A DNA stretch of 64,000 nucleotides. Origin: JADKCL01 sp046329055 (GTDB taxonomy: Bacteria; Bacteroidota; Bacteroidia; J057; JADKCL01). The position numbers were made by a program, and so were the translations under genes. Within the stretch, counting starts at the first letter, position 1, and every line of letters begins with the position of its first letter. Under the pieces are notes generated by a model, which ran no database searches, was not told where the DNA came from, and saw nothing but the letters and a program-made list of their open reading frames with translations. The stretch is taken from the NCBI GenBank assembly GCA_046329055.1, contig JAXLVK010000002.1:53137-117136 (forward strand), in the 5' to 3' direction. This document shows positions 10,577 to 19,139 of the stretch, piece by piece.

Positions 10577-11002
10577 ATGGAGGACTGGACCATCCATGTG
10601 GAGGACCAGGCACTGCCGGACGATATGCGCTATGTGGTCCGCCGCCTCCAAGAGTACAATACCGAAAACTCCCCAGTCCCATTTGAACGCAGAGACATCC
10701 GACTTTTTGTGCGCAATGCCGCTGGAGAGATCGTGGGAGGGCTGCTGGGGTCGGTGCACATGCACTGCCTCGTCATCCAGATCATGTGGGTGAGCGACGA
10801 AATCCGCCGACAAGGCTTGGGCCGCAGGATGGTGGAGCAGGCAGAGAAGATGGCCATCGAATCTGGAGCCAAGCAGTCCTTGGTGGAGACCACGACTTTC
10901 CAGGCACCAGGATTTTACCAGCAACTGGGCTATCAAGTGATCTGCGAGATCCCGGATTGTCCCATCGGGGCGAGCTCATTGCTCATGCGCAAGCAACTCT
11001 GA
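10577..11002 (+). CDS. GNAT family N-acetyltransferase
   Basis: A 141-residue acetyltransferase of the GCN5-related fold. The acetyl-CoA binding motif A is visible as MWVSDEIRRQGLGRRMVEQA, followed by the C-terminal motif TTFQAPGFYQQLGYQVICEI. The acceptor substrate is unknown. It is probably translated from the same message as the small protein just upstream, and it converges on the imelysin gene with 15 bp between stops. Confidence 0.85.
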   Translation: MEDWTIHVEDQALPDDMRYVVRRLQEYNTENSPVPFERRDIRLFVRNAAGEIVGGLLGSVHMHCLVIQIMWVSDEIRRQGLGRRMVEQAEKMAIESGAKQSLVETTTFQAPGFYQQLGYQVICEIPDCPIGASSLLMRKQL

Positions 11003-11017
11003 CCGCATTTTCCGAAA

Positions 11018-12124
11018 TCAATCTCCGTCCGTATCCGAAACCGTGACCGTGATGGACATGGCGCTGCTCACATCGGCCTTGAACAGGACGGTGAGTGCCT
11101 TCAGGGCCTGATACAGGTCCTCGACCTGTTGGTGCTGGTTGATGAGGGCGTCCTGGAAGGGCATCGTAATCTGGTCCATGGCATGGTTCGCGGCGGCAAA
11201 TTGTTGCGCGATGGCGGACGATAGGGCAGCTTCGCCATAGCTTGCATGCAGCTCATCGAGTGCCTGGTCGAGTCCCGTTTCGCTCGTGCCTCGGAAGATG
11301 GCTTCCAAGCTGTTGAGATTGGCTCGGAACAATGCAAGTGAAATGCCAGTCCTCGGCGACTCGACTGATTCCGGGTGCAGGATGCCCAAGTCAAACTTCC
11401 CAAATGGCTTGCCAACCTTCACCTTGGTCACCTCCTCCAAGACCGAGATGATCCCATTCACCAGCAGGCCCGCCGGATCCTCCAATCCGGTAGCCGAGGA
11501 GTTTGCCCACTCGTGCGCATAGTTTTCAGGAGCCGTGGACCAGAGGTCATGCCATTCTTGTGCCTTCGAATGCACCTCAGTCGCAACGCCACGCAGGTAG
11601 GTGAGTCGGCGAAGGGCAAATTGGCTGGAGGTGAATTCCGTGAGGGTGGTGGCGGGGTCATGCTCAAAAAGCAGGTATTCTATCGCATAAAGCCCCCTGG
11701 CCGTAGCTCCGAGATTCTGGAAAAATGCCGCATCCATGCTGTCCGTCCCCGCAATCTTCCCCTCAATGATCGCAGGGTCGCAGGGCCATTTCCCAATCCT
11801 ACCAGAGAGGTAGCTGTCCTTCGCCACGCCGAAATCATCAACCTCGCAAGTCTTCCATTTCAGCACCGCGACCTCCCACTGCGCCTTGAGGGCGGCGAGC
11901 TGTACCGAGTCCACCGCAGCAACAAATGCCTCCGCAGCCCCCTCCAATGAGTCCGCCGCGATCAGGAATTCCGCCGCACTCGGCAGGATCTGGCCATGCG
12001 CGACATCCGTAAGCAGTGTGGCCTTGTCGTAATTGTACTCTACGGGGTCCTTGCAGCCAATCATTGCGAAGGCCAATAGGGCAAGAAACGGGAGGCATAG
12101 AAAGGAAAAGTGCGGACGCTGCAT
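11018..12124 (-). CDS. Imelysin-like lipoprotein (second copy)
   Basis: 368 residues with a lipoprotein signal (MQRPHFSFLCLPFLALLAFA, then MIGCKD, lipobox Cys near residue 24). The body matches the imelysin/IrpA family: LKAQWEVAVLKWKTCEVDDFG and GLYAIEYLLFEHD. In this copy the usual GxHAIE segment reads LYAIE, so the conserved His of the family's GxHxxE motif is missing, as in the divergent second paralogue of such operons. It is the last gene of an operon of three behind a Fur-like site. The family is linked to iron uptake, so a surface or periplasmic role in iron binding is likely. Confidence 0.82.
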   Translation of the reverse strand: MQRPHFSFLCLPFLALLAFAMIGCKDPVEYNYDKATLLTDVAHGQILPSAAEFLIAADSLEGAAEAFVAAVDSVQLAALKAQWEVAVLKWKTCEVDDFGVAKDSYLSGRIGKWPCDPAIIEGKIAGTDSMDAAFFQNLGATARGLYAIEYLLFEHDPATTLTEFTSSQFALRRLTYLRGVATEVHSKAQEWHDLWSTAPENYAHEWANSSATGLEDPAGLLVNGIISVLEEVTKVKVGKPFGKFDLGILHPESVESPRTGISLALFRANLNSLEAIFRGTSETGLDQALDELHASYGEAALSSAIAQQFAAANHAMDQITMPFQDALINQHQQVEDLYQALKALTVLFKADVSSAMSITVTVSDTDGD

Positions 12125-12127
12125 GGG

Positions 12128-13525
12128 TCAAAGGGATTTGAGGAATTGGATCAGGGCAGCACGATCGGCCTTGCTGAGCTTTTGGTAGCGGTCGTTGGCG
12201 GCTTGGGCTTCGCCTTGGTGCCAGAGGATGGCCTCCTCGATCGAGCGGGCGCGGCCGTCGTGCAGGAAGCGGGTATGGTCGTTCACGACCTCCACGAGCC
12301 CGATTCCCCAAAGCGGAGGCGTGCGCCATTCGTTGCCAGTGGCGTCGTGGTCGGGCAAGCCATCCGCGAGGCCGTCGCCCATGTCGTGCAGGAGCAGGTC
12401 GGTGTAGGGGTGGATGGTCTGCCCGCTGAGGGCAGGCACCTCGGCGTCCGTACCTGTGTGCAGCGTGCCCACGTGGCAAGCCGTGCATCCCACCTGCTCG
12501 AAGCGGAGCTTCCCGAGGAGGACGGTCTGGTCATCGACATTGCGGCGGGCGGGGACTGCGAGGGTGCGGGCATAAAGCGCGACCTTGCGGAGATCGTCGT
12601 CGGAGATTTCTGGCGAGCCGCCATGCGGAGCAGCTTGGCAATCCTGCTGGATCGAGGTGCAATTTTCATCCGGGAAAAGCCAGGTCGTGATGCCCATGTC
12701 GCCGAGGAAGGCCCCTGCCGTCTGCTGCAAAACCGTGGGTTGGCTGGCTTTCCATCCGAAGCGGCCGAGCCGGGTGGACTGGGAAGCGATGTCCCAAACA
12801 TGATTGGCGCGGCCGGAAATGCCATCGCCGTCAGCGTCATTCGGATCAGCGAGGGCGAGGATGTCGGCTTCCGGAATGGCTTCGAGCAGGCCGAGGCCCG
12901 GCATTTGATTTGCGACGCGGGCTGAGGAGACAACGCCGGACGCGAGCGACCCATAGCTCAAGTCACTCAGATGCAGGGTCGGGGCTTGCAAGGTATAGGT
13001 CTCGCCGTCGGGATAGGTGCCGTTGATGGCGGCATAAGTGATCTGCACGTGGCCCTCCACAGGTACGCCGGGGATGGCTTGGTCCTGCAATTGGCCGCCG
13101 TAGTTTGGGTCGAGGCCGCTTCCATTCGCCAAGGCGAGGCGAACGAGATAGCCCGTGGAAAGCTCGCCATCAAATTCCGGTGCCCGGCCGCGACCATCCT
13201 TGAAATGGCAGCTGGAGCAGGAGCGGGCATTGAAAAAGGGCCCTAGGCCATCGCGGGCGGTAGCCGACGCCGGAGCCGTCACCCAATTCTGCTTGAAAAA
13301 GGAATTGCCCACGAAAAACTCCAGCTCCTGAATGCCCGAAACCCCCGGCATTTGATTGCCGAAGGCATTGGGGCTTTGGTCGTGGACCGTGGCGGCGCCG
13401 CCCGATAGCTCTTCGCCAGGTTCGGCTTGGAGGGGCAGGTCGGCATCCCGGCAGCCTGCCAGCAGGAGGGCCAATGTGGTCAGGCTTTGGAAGATGAAGG
13501 TCGAATGCGGGCGTTTGGGAATCAT
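12128..13525 (-). CDS. Di-haem oxidoreductase-like lipoprotein (DUF1111 family)
   Basis: 465 residues. A lipoprotein-type signal ends at LLAGCRDAD. Two c-type haem motifs are visible, CSSCH (in NARSCSSCHFKDGRG) and CTACH (in GCTACHVGTLHTG), together with the family segments GRFGWKASQPTVLQQ and PLWGIGLVEVVNDHTRFLHD. Members of DUF1111 accompany imelysin genes and resemble di-haem peroxidase-type electron-transfer proteins. The start overlaps the stop of the upstream imelysin gene by four bases (13522-13525) and the second imelysin starts three bases after its stop, so the three are translationally linked. Confidence 0.88.
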   Translation of the reverse strand: MIPKRPHSTFIFQSLTTLALLLAGCRDADLPLQAEPGEELSGGAATVHDQSPNAFGNQMPGVSGIQELEFFVGNSFFKQNWVTAPASATARDGLGPFFNARSCSSCHFKDGRGRAPEFDGELSTGYLVRLALANGSGLDPNYGGQLQDQAIPGVPVEGHVQITYAAINGTYPDGETYTLQAPTLHLSDLSYGSLASGVVSSARVANQMPGLGLLEAIPEADILALADPNDADGDGISGRANHVWDIASQSTRLGRFGWKASQPTVLQQTAGAFLGDMGITTWLFPDENCTSIQQDCQAAPHGGSPEISDDDLRKVALYARTLAVPARRNVDDQTVLLGKLRFEQVGCTACHVGTLHTGTDAEVPALSGQTIHPYTDLLLHDMGDGLADGLPDHDATGNEWRTPPLWGIGLVEVVNDHTRFLHDGRARSIEEAILWHQGEAQAANDRYQKLSKADRAALIQFLKSL

Positions 13526-14721
13526 TCCGGAAGGGCCGTGCTGATCGTGATGTCCATCTTCCCGGCGATTTCTGCGAATTTATCGCCGAGGGCTTGGAGA
13601 GAATTGACCGTGGATTGGATGGGGCCGTTGCCGCCGACTTGCTCTTGGGTCAGGGCGTTGTCGAATGGGACAGGGATGGAATTGACCTGTGTGGTGATGG
13701 TGTTGAGCAGGGCTTCGATGCTCGCATTGAGGTCGGCATCGTATTCATCCGCCAATTCGCTCAGGGATGCTCCGGCGACCACAGAGCCGTCCGGGCGGCT
13801 GTAGCTGCCCCGGTAAACATTGCGGATGCCGAGGAAATTCAGGATGATGTCGCGGTGGGTGTTGTCGCTGAAGCAGGAGTGCTCGTCCTCTTGGCTCTGG
13901 TTGTCGAGGGCGGTGAAGATGCGCTCCCCTGCGAGTTCGGATTTGGACAGGACCCCAATTCCCGTGAAGATGCGGCGGAGAGCCTCGTCATTGTCAAGGC
14001 TTTCAAATGTGTGGCGGTAATTGGAGGTGGAGCCGGAGGCCCATGCGTCGCGCAGGTCGCGGAGGTGGGCTTCGAGCTGAGTGGCGCAGAATTTCAGCAC
14101 GAGTCCGCGACGGTCTTGGTGGGATGCGGTGCCGCCTGAACCTGTGACATAGTCTGTGTAGGGGCGCTGACCTGCTGTGAGCAATGCGGTGTTGACGTCG
14201 TCTTGGCCCCAGAGCAGGAATTCGATGGCATGGAAGCCCACAGAGATGTTTTCCTCGCCGCCGGTTTCGTTCATGGCCTCCAATGCCGCAGCGCTCAGGG
14301 CAATGGTGGTGTCATTGACAATGCCCGCATCGGGTTGGCCGTCCATGTAGTCGATGTAGTTTTCGTCGAGGGGCCATGCATTGATGAGTCCCTCGGGGCC
14401 GTCCGCATCGTCGATGGGGCCGTCACCGAAGCGGTAGGCCTCCGTCTGACCGTAGGACTCCCGGGCTTCGAGCCATGCGTCCTTGGCTGCTTGGTGGGTC
14501 ACGGATGACGGGTTTGCCACGAAGTCGTCGATGGCTCCACGCAGTGCCGCAGCGGATGTGTAGCAGTCCTCATAATTCGCAGAGGCAATGGCCGAAAACT
14601 GCTGGATCACAGCGGTTTTCAGTTCTGCATTGGGGTCTTTGTCGCGGTCTTTGCAGGCCGAAAAATGGAGCAAGGAGAGCACGAGGGCGGCGATGGCCGT
14701 CAGTTTCTGCGTCGATTTCAT
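13522..14721 (-). CDS. Imelysin family lipoprotein (IrpA-like), first gene of an iron-type operon
   Basis: 399 residues with a lipoprotein signal (LVLSLLHFSACKD). Family hallmarks are the N-terminal LKTAVIQQFSAIASANYEDC, the strongly conserved GFHAIEFLLWGQD with its GxHxxE motif, and INAWPLDENYIDYM. Imelysins are extracytoplasmic helical proteins found in iron-regulated loci, although the bound ligand is still uncertain. It heads the three-gene operon running to 11018. A near-perfect palindrome 14 bases upstream of the ATG overlaps the predicted transcription start and fits repression by Fur. Confidence 0.9.
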   Translation of the reverse strand: MKSTQKLTAIAALVLSLLHFSACKDRDKDPNAELKTAVIQQFSAIASANYEDCYTSAAALRGAIDDFVANPSSVTHQAAKDAWLEARESYGQTEAYRFGDGPIDDADGPEGLINAWPLDENYIDYMDGQPDAGIVNDTTIALSAAALEAMNETGGEENISVGFHAIEFLLWGQDDVNTALLTAGQRPYTDYVTGSGGTASHQDRRGLVLKFCATQLEAHLRDLRDAWASGSTSNYRHTFESLDNDEALRRIFTGIGVLSKSELAGERIFTALDNQSQEDEHSCFSDNTHRDIILNFLGIRNVYRGSYSRPDGSVVAGASLSELADEYDADLNASIEALLNTITTQVNSIPVPFDNALTQEQVGGNGPIQSTVNSLQALGDKFAEIAGKMDITISTALPE

Positions 14722-14734
14722 TGCAGCGCCGATT

Positions 14735-14759
14735 CTTATTTAGAATGATTCTATATAAG
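14735..14759 (-). promoter_or_regulatory. Fur-like operator of the imelysin operon
   Basis: A 25-base palindrome with only two mismatched positions, centred on G14747. Its core TTAGAAT-G-ATTCTAT has the 7-1-7 layout used by Fur-family repressors (Fur, PerR, Zur). It lies between the predicted -7 element and the start codon of the first imelysin gene. Iron control is inferred from the operon content. Confidence 0.65.
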
Positions 14760-14760
14760 A

Positions 14761-14768
14761 CAAATGTA
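14761..14768 (-). promoter_or_regulatory. -7 element of the imelysin operon promoter
   Basis: On the minus strand this reads TACATTTG, a full match to TAnnTTTG. TTG triplets lie 17 and 21 bases upstream on the same strand. The Fur-like palindrome begins two bases downstream, so a bound repressor would cover the start point. Confidence 0.55.
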
Positions 14769-14893
14769 GCGGGCTGGATTCCCGGCAATCAATACCTCAA
14801 TTGGGGTATTTTGGGAACTGGCGAATACCGAAACTTAGGTAGGGGATGTGCGATCAATCGGCTGCCCATTCATTGAAAATTCATGTTAACTTC

Positions 14894-16570
14894 ATGTTTG
14901 GATTAACTAGAAAGACCGTGCGCAAAGCGTTTTCTGCGATTGTTTTTGCCTTGCTGCTGCTCCTCGGCCATCTGCATGCGCAGGTGGTGGACCGCTACCC
15001 CTATATCCAGCAACCCACCGAGACCAGCGTCCTCATTGCCTGGAACACGGCCACAGCTGGCATTGGGACGATCAATTGGGGATCGGGGCCGTTTGACCTC
15101 TCCCATCAGGTGCTGGAAACCGCATCCTCGCAAAAGCACGCCCTCACCATCACCGGCCTGCAACCCAATACCCGCTACTTCTACCAAGTGAGCACGGACG
15201 CGGGCTACAGCAGTGCTGTCGAATTCTTCGAGACCGCCAAGCCCATCGAGGAAAAGGCCATCCGCTTCCTGCATTATGCGGACTGCGGCTACAACAATAC
15301 CGTGCAAAACCAACTCGCGGCGCAGATGGAATTGGAGGATGTGGACTTCGCGGTGGTGGCCGGGGACGTGGACCAGGGTGTGGGCAATGCGTATGACAAT
15401 GTCTTCTTCGGCGTCTATAAAAACATGCTCGCCAAGGATTGCCACTATACCGCGATCGGCAACCATGACATCATCGCGAATGGCGGGACGGACTTCTACG
15501 ACGCCTTCTACCAACCCACGAACAATGCGCAGCAGAGCGAACATTACTACAGCTTCACTTGGGGCAATGCGAAATTCATCTGCCTCGACTCCAATGGCGA
15601 CTACAGCATTGGCAGCGATCAGCACGATTTCCTGTTGGAAGAATTGAAGTGCCGCGATCAGGAGTGGCTGTTCGTGTTCTTCCATCACCCGCCGTGGACC
15701 AATGCCTGGGACCCTACCTACTACATTCCGTTCCAGTCCTACTATCAATACGATGGCAATGACGACATGCGCACCGCCCTCGTGCCGTATTTCGAGCAAT
15801 ACGATGTGGACTTTGTGCTGAACGGGCATTCGCATTGTTACCAACGCGGGGAGCTCAACGACGTGCATTATGTGATCTCTGGCGGTGGCGGCACGAGCAC
15901 CCTCGACCAGCATACCTGCAATACCTCCCCATTCAACCTGGCATGTTCCCCGAACATTCAGCAGGAGCTGTATGTGAACGAGTTCGTCCGCTTCAACCTC
16001 CACGGCGACACCGTCACCTATCAGGCAGTGGACGTCAATGGAACGGTGGTGGACAGCGTGACCGTGATCAAGACTTGGACGCCGCTCTCCATCAGCCTGA
16101 CGAATGACGGCGCGAGCAGCGGCAGCACCGCGGATGGCAGCGTCGCAGCCTTGGTGAGTGGACCCTTCCCCCCATATTCCTACACCTGGAGCACTGGGGA
16201 CACGACTGCGAGCGTCAGTGGCCTGTTGCCTGGCACCTATACCGTGACCATCACGGACGGCAAGGGCTGTCAGCGGGTGGACAGCACGACCGTGACCTTA
16301 GACCAAGCGAACGATGCGGCGAGCTGGGGCTCATTGGGAATCGTGCCGAATCCTGCGAATGGGTCTTGCCTCATTTCGTTCCCGAATCCCGGACACCAAT
16401 CCTGTGCATTGGAAGTGTGGAGCCTGGACGGCAAGCGTGTGGACCACGTTTCTGGAATCCGGGGCGAATCCGTGCAGTTGGATGCGAGTGCATTGTCCCA
16501 AGGCATTTATTATGTGCGGATCACGGGCCGGGGCATTTCCCGTACGGGCCGGGTGGCGATCCAACATTGA
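14894..16570 (+). CDS. T9SS-exported purple acid phosphatase-like metallophosphoesterase
   Basis: About 558 residues. The start at 14894 (MFGLTRKTVRKAF) gives a signal peptide ending at LHAQ; an ATG at 14846 only adds a non-signal extension. An N-terminal fibronectin-like domain of the purple acid phosphatase type comes first (VLIAWNTATAGIGTINW). Next is the metallophosphoesterase core with metal ligands in LHYADCGYN, VVAGDVDQG, AIGNHDI, FFHHPPW and LNGHSHCYQRG. A SprB-type repeat follows (PYSYTWSTGDTTASVSGLLP), and the C-terminal sorting domain ends LSQGIYYVRITGRG. It is likely surface-exposed or secreted and releases phosphate. Its stop faces the bcp stop nine bases away. Confidence 0.85.
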   Translation: MFGLTRKTVRKAFSAIVFALLLLLGHLHAQVVDRYPYIQQPTETSVLIAWNTATAGIGTINWGSGPFDLSHQVLETASSQKHALTITGLQPNTRYFYQVSTDAGYSSAVEFFETAKPIEEKAIRFLHYADCGYNNTVQNQLAAQMELEDVDFAVVAGDVDQGVGNAYDNVFFGVYKNMLAKDCHYTAIGNHDIIANGGTDFYDAFYQPTNNAQQSEHYYSFTWGNAKFICLDSNGDYSIGSDQHDFLLEELKCRDQEWLFVFFHHPPWTNAWDPTYYIPFQSYYQYDGNDDMRTALVPYFEQYDVDFVLNGHSHCYQRGELNDVHYVISGGGGTSTLDQHTCNTSPFNLACSPNIQQELYVNEFVRFNLHGDTVTYQAVDVNGTVVDSVTVIKTWTPLSISLTNDGASSGSTADGSVAALVSGPFPPYSYTWSTGDTTASVSGLLPGTYTVTITDGKGCQRVDSTTVTLDQANDAASWGSLGIVPNPANGSCLISFPNPGHQSCALEVWSLDGKRVDHVSGIRGESVQLDASALSQGIYYVRITGRGISRTGRVAIQH

Positions 16571-16579
16571 GCGGCTGGC

Positions 16580-17056
16580 TCAGGCTTCGTAGAGCGCCAT
16601 GACCTGCTGGGCGTGGCGGCCGGATTCGACGGGATAGATCACGTGGGCGATTTTCCCTTCCTCATCGATCACATAGGTGACCCGGTGGACGCCGTCATAG
16701 GTCCTGCCAAAGGTCGTCTTCTCTCCCCAAACGCCGTAGCTGTTGATGATGTCCCGCTCTGTATCCGCTAGGAGGGCAAAGGGCAGGTCGTATTTGGTGA
16801 TGAATTTCTGATGGGACTTGTCGGAGTCGGGGCTCACGCCCAGGACCACGAAGCCATTCTTCTTCAGGAGTTTGTGGTTGTCGCGGAGGTTGCAGGCCTC
16901 CTTGGTGCAGGTCTCGGTGTCGTCTTGGGGGTAGAAGTAGAGGACGACCTTCTTGCCACGGAACTCGGAGAGGGTACGGGTCTTGCCTTTGTGGTCTTTG
17001 ACGCTGAAATTCGGCGCTTCGGTGCCGACGGGGAGGAGGTTGATGGTTGCTGACAT
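16580..17056 (-). CDS. bcp: Thioredoxin-dependent peroxiredoxin, Bcp/PrxQ type
   Basis: About 158 residues. The peroxidatic cysteine lies in YPQDDTETCTKEACNLRD, with the resolving cysteine five residues later (C-T-K-E-A-C), the atypical 2-Cys PrxQ arrangement. The usual TPGC is TETC here, so the Thr and Cys are kept but the Pro-Gly is lost. VVLGVSPDSDKSHQKFITKY and FGRTYDGVHRVTYVID are typical of the family. It reduces hydroperoxides using thioredoxin in the cytoplasm. ATG 17056 (MSATINLLPVG) fits family length better than the ATG at 17095. Confidence 0.9.
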   Translation of the reverse strand: MSATINLLPVGTEAPNFSVKDHKGKTRTLSEFRGKKVVLYFYPQDDTETCTKEACNLRDNHKLLKKNGFVVLGVSPDSDKSHQKFITKYDLPFALLADTERDIINSYGVWGEKTTFGRTYDGVHRVTYVIDEEGKIAHVIYPVESGRHAQQVMALYEA

Positions 17057-17131
17057 GATGGGTTCCTGCTTTCTGCAGTGATAAACTGGGTGCAAGGTAG
17101 GTTGTTTTTTGAAGGCTTTGCGCTAGGATGG

Positions 17132-17160
17132 AACCGCAAAGGCGCAAAGAACCGCAGAGG
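17132..17160. repeat. Short intergenic repeat of CGCAAAG-type units
   Basis: Three imperfect units in a row: ACCGCAAAG, GCGCAAAG and ACCGCAGAG, between bcp and the M23 peptidase gene. Very similar 'accgcaaaggcgcaaag' strings recur between genes in many Bacteroidota genomes; I recall this pattern but could not check copy number here. Confidence 0.45.
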
Positions 17161-17171
17161 TTGCTAATAAG

Positions 17172-19139
17172 TCAGAAAGTCAGGTTGTAGCCGACTTGCT
17201 TGAGGTTGCCGACTTGGTCGTAGGCGAAGATTTCCAGGCGGTGGATGGTGTTTGTGCGGGTGACGATCTTGTGGTAGATGTTGTGGCTCTTGGCGTCGTA
17301 CTCAAAGAGGGCCCACTGGCCGTCGATGGTGCAGTAGAGGCGGGTACTGGAAATGCCGCTGAAATCGTCGTTGATTTCGAGGCTGAGGGTCTTCTGGGAG
17401 GCGGAGATGACGGCGGCATCCTTGAAGTTGAGGGGCTTGACGGTGGGTGCGGTGCTGTCGGCCATGACGGCAAATGTCCCGAAGTCGCCTGCACTGCCTG
17501 CGATACTGCCGTCCGGCTTGTGCTCGTTGCCGACGTAGGTCCAGCCGCTTCCTGACCTGCGGGCGATCACGAGCTTGGCGGGGTCGATGCTGGTCTCCGG
17601 CTTGAATTGCAGGACGAGGCTCTTGAATATGGGCTGGTCGATCCGTCCGATCTCGAAACGGTCGCCAACGGTGACGGCAGAGCTGGGCAGTCGCTCCAGG
17701 TGCAGGGGCAAGGTGTCGAAGACGCAACCTGCGGGGAAAAAGAGCTGCAATTCGCCTTCCTCAACGAGGTTGTCCTGATAGGGAAGGATGCGCTGCCGCA
17801 AGGGCAGGTCCACACGGTGCCCCGCGATGGGGTCGGCCACAGAGACGGGGACAGGGTCCTGGTTCAGGTTCAGCAGATAGACGAGGTCCGTGCCATCGAG
17901 GTAGGTTGGGAGCAGGTTCTGGGTGCTGCCGTCCGCGCAGGTGACCGTGAGGCCCTTGAGCTGGCGGGTGACGGGGCTGTGGAGCCGCAGGACGCAGGTG
18001 TTGCGGTGGATGGCGGAGCGGAGGTATTGGCCGGTGCCGCCGGAGACGGACTCGGGGATGACCGGGGGATTGGAGCGCTGGACATTGGCGCGAACTACTG
18101 CGGTGTTGCGGTAGCCGTCCGCGAGTTCGAGGCGCAGGGCGTGGAGGCGATCGTCCTGGAGGTCGATGGTGCCCTTCAATTCACGCTTGGGGTAGCAGAG
18201 CAACTGGTTGCCCGGCTCGATGTAGCTGCGTTGGAGGCGCTTGCTGGTGGCCTTGAAGTGCTGGTAGTCGAAATGGACATTGATGTACTTCTTGTCGTCG
18301 AAGCTGAATTTCTCCAGGGCGAATTCGTAGATCAAGGAGTCATCGAGGTAGAGCCGGGCATAGTTGATCCCGCAGGAATTGGCCGCGCCGTCGAGGCGAT
18401 CTTGGCCGTCGTATTCTAGGCCGACCTTGCCGTGCAGGCGCACTGTCTCCGCGATGCGGTACTCGCCCTCCTTGCCCTCGGGCACCAGGACGAGCTTGTC
18501 GTGGCGGCCATTGATGAGGGAGGTGGAGGTGATGGGTTCGAAGGCGATCGCATTGACCTCCGGCTTCTTGTGGTCGGCGACGAAGGGGCGGTAGTAGTTG
18601 AGCGGGTTCATGATCCGCTCCTCGGGGTCGCGTATCTCGAAGTGGAGGTGCGGCCCGGAGCTGGAACCCGTATTGCCGCTGTAGCCGACGAGGTCGCCGG
18701 GACGGACAGGCAGCACGCCCTCGTCGAGGTAGATTTCTTGCTCGTATTGCTTGGAGGCGTACTGCTTCTCGTTCACCAGGGCCTCGATGGGGACGCTGAA
18801 GCCGTTCATGTGGCCATAGACAGAAAATTCGCCGTCCGGGTGCCGGAGGTAGATCGCCTTGCCGAAGCCGAAGGGGCTGACCTTGATGCGGTACACATAA
18901 CCCTCCCGCACGGCATACAAGGGCTGCCCGATGCCGCCCCCAGTCTTGATGTCGATGCCGGAATGGAAGTGGTTGCTCCGCAGCTCACCGAAAGTGCCCG
19001 CGAGCAGGAACTCGTTGCCGGACATGGGGAAGCGGTAGTCGGAGAAATTGGAGGAGACGCGGACAGCTGCGGCGCCAGCCGCCAGGACGGCGAGGATCGC
19101 GAGGACTAGTAAGTGCGCATGTCTGTTCCTACCTGACAT
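17172..19139 (-). CDS. M23 family metallopeptidase with large C-terminal extension
   Basis: 655 residues, secreted or membrane-anchored by the N-terminal segment LLVLAILAVLAAGAAAV. The M23 (LytM) zinc peptidase domain covers roughly residues 40-190, with ligands in RSNHFHSGIDIKT (HxxxD), the VYGHMNGF element and SSSGPHLHFEIRDP (HxH). Such enzymes cut peptidoglycan cross-links or act as scaffolds. The remaining 450 residues look like beta-sandwich modules, which is common in Bacteroidota M23 proteins. The first 11 bases overlap the end of the FAH-family gene, which puts it last in an operon with that gene and the lipoprotein. Confidence 0.85.
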   Translation of the reverse strand: MSGRNRHAHLLVLAILAVLAAGAAAVRVSSNFSDYRFPMSGNEFLLAGTFGELRSNHFHSGIDIKTGGGIGQPLYAVREGYVYRIKVSPFGFGKAIYLRHPDGEFSVYGHMNGFSVPIEALVNEKQYASKQYEQEIYLDEGVLPVRPGDLVGYSGNTGSSSGPHLHFEIRDPEERIMNPLNYYRPFVADHKKPEVNAIAFEPITSTSLINGRHDKLVLVPEGKEGEYRIAETVRLHGKVGLEYDGQDRLDGAANSCGINYARLYLDDSLIYEFALEKFSFDDKKYINVHFDYQHFKATSKRLQRSYIEPGNQLLCYPKRELKGTIDLQDDRLHALRLELADGYRNTAVVRANVQRSNPPVIPESVSGGTGQYLRSAIHRNTCVLRLHSPVTRQLKGLTVTCADGSTQNLLPTYLDGTDLVYLLNLNQDPVPVSVADPIAGHRVDLPLRQRILPYQDNLVEEGELQLFFPAGCVFDTLPLHLERLPSSAVTVGDRFEIGRIDQPIFKSLVLQFKPETSIDPAKLVIARRSGSGWTYVGNEHKPDGSIAGSAGDFGTFAVMADSTAPTVKPLNFKDAAVISASQKTLSLEINDDFSGISSTRLYCTIDGQWALFEYDAKSHNIYHKIVTRTNTIHRLEIFAYDQVGNLKQVGYNLTF

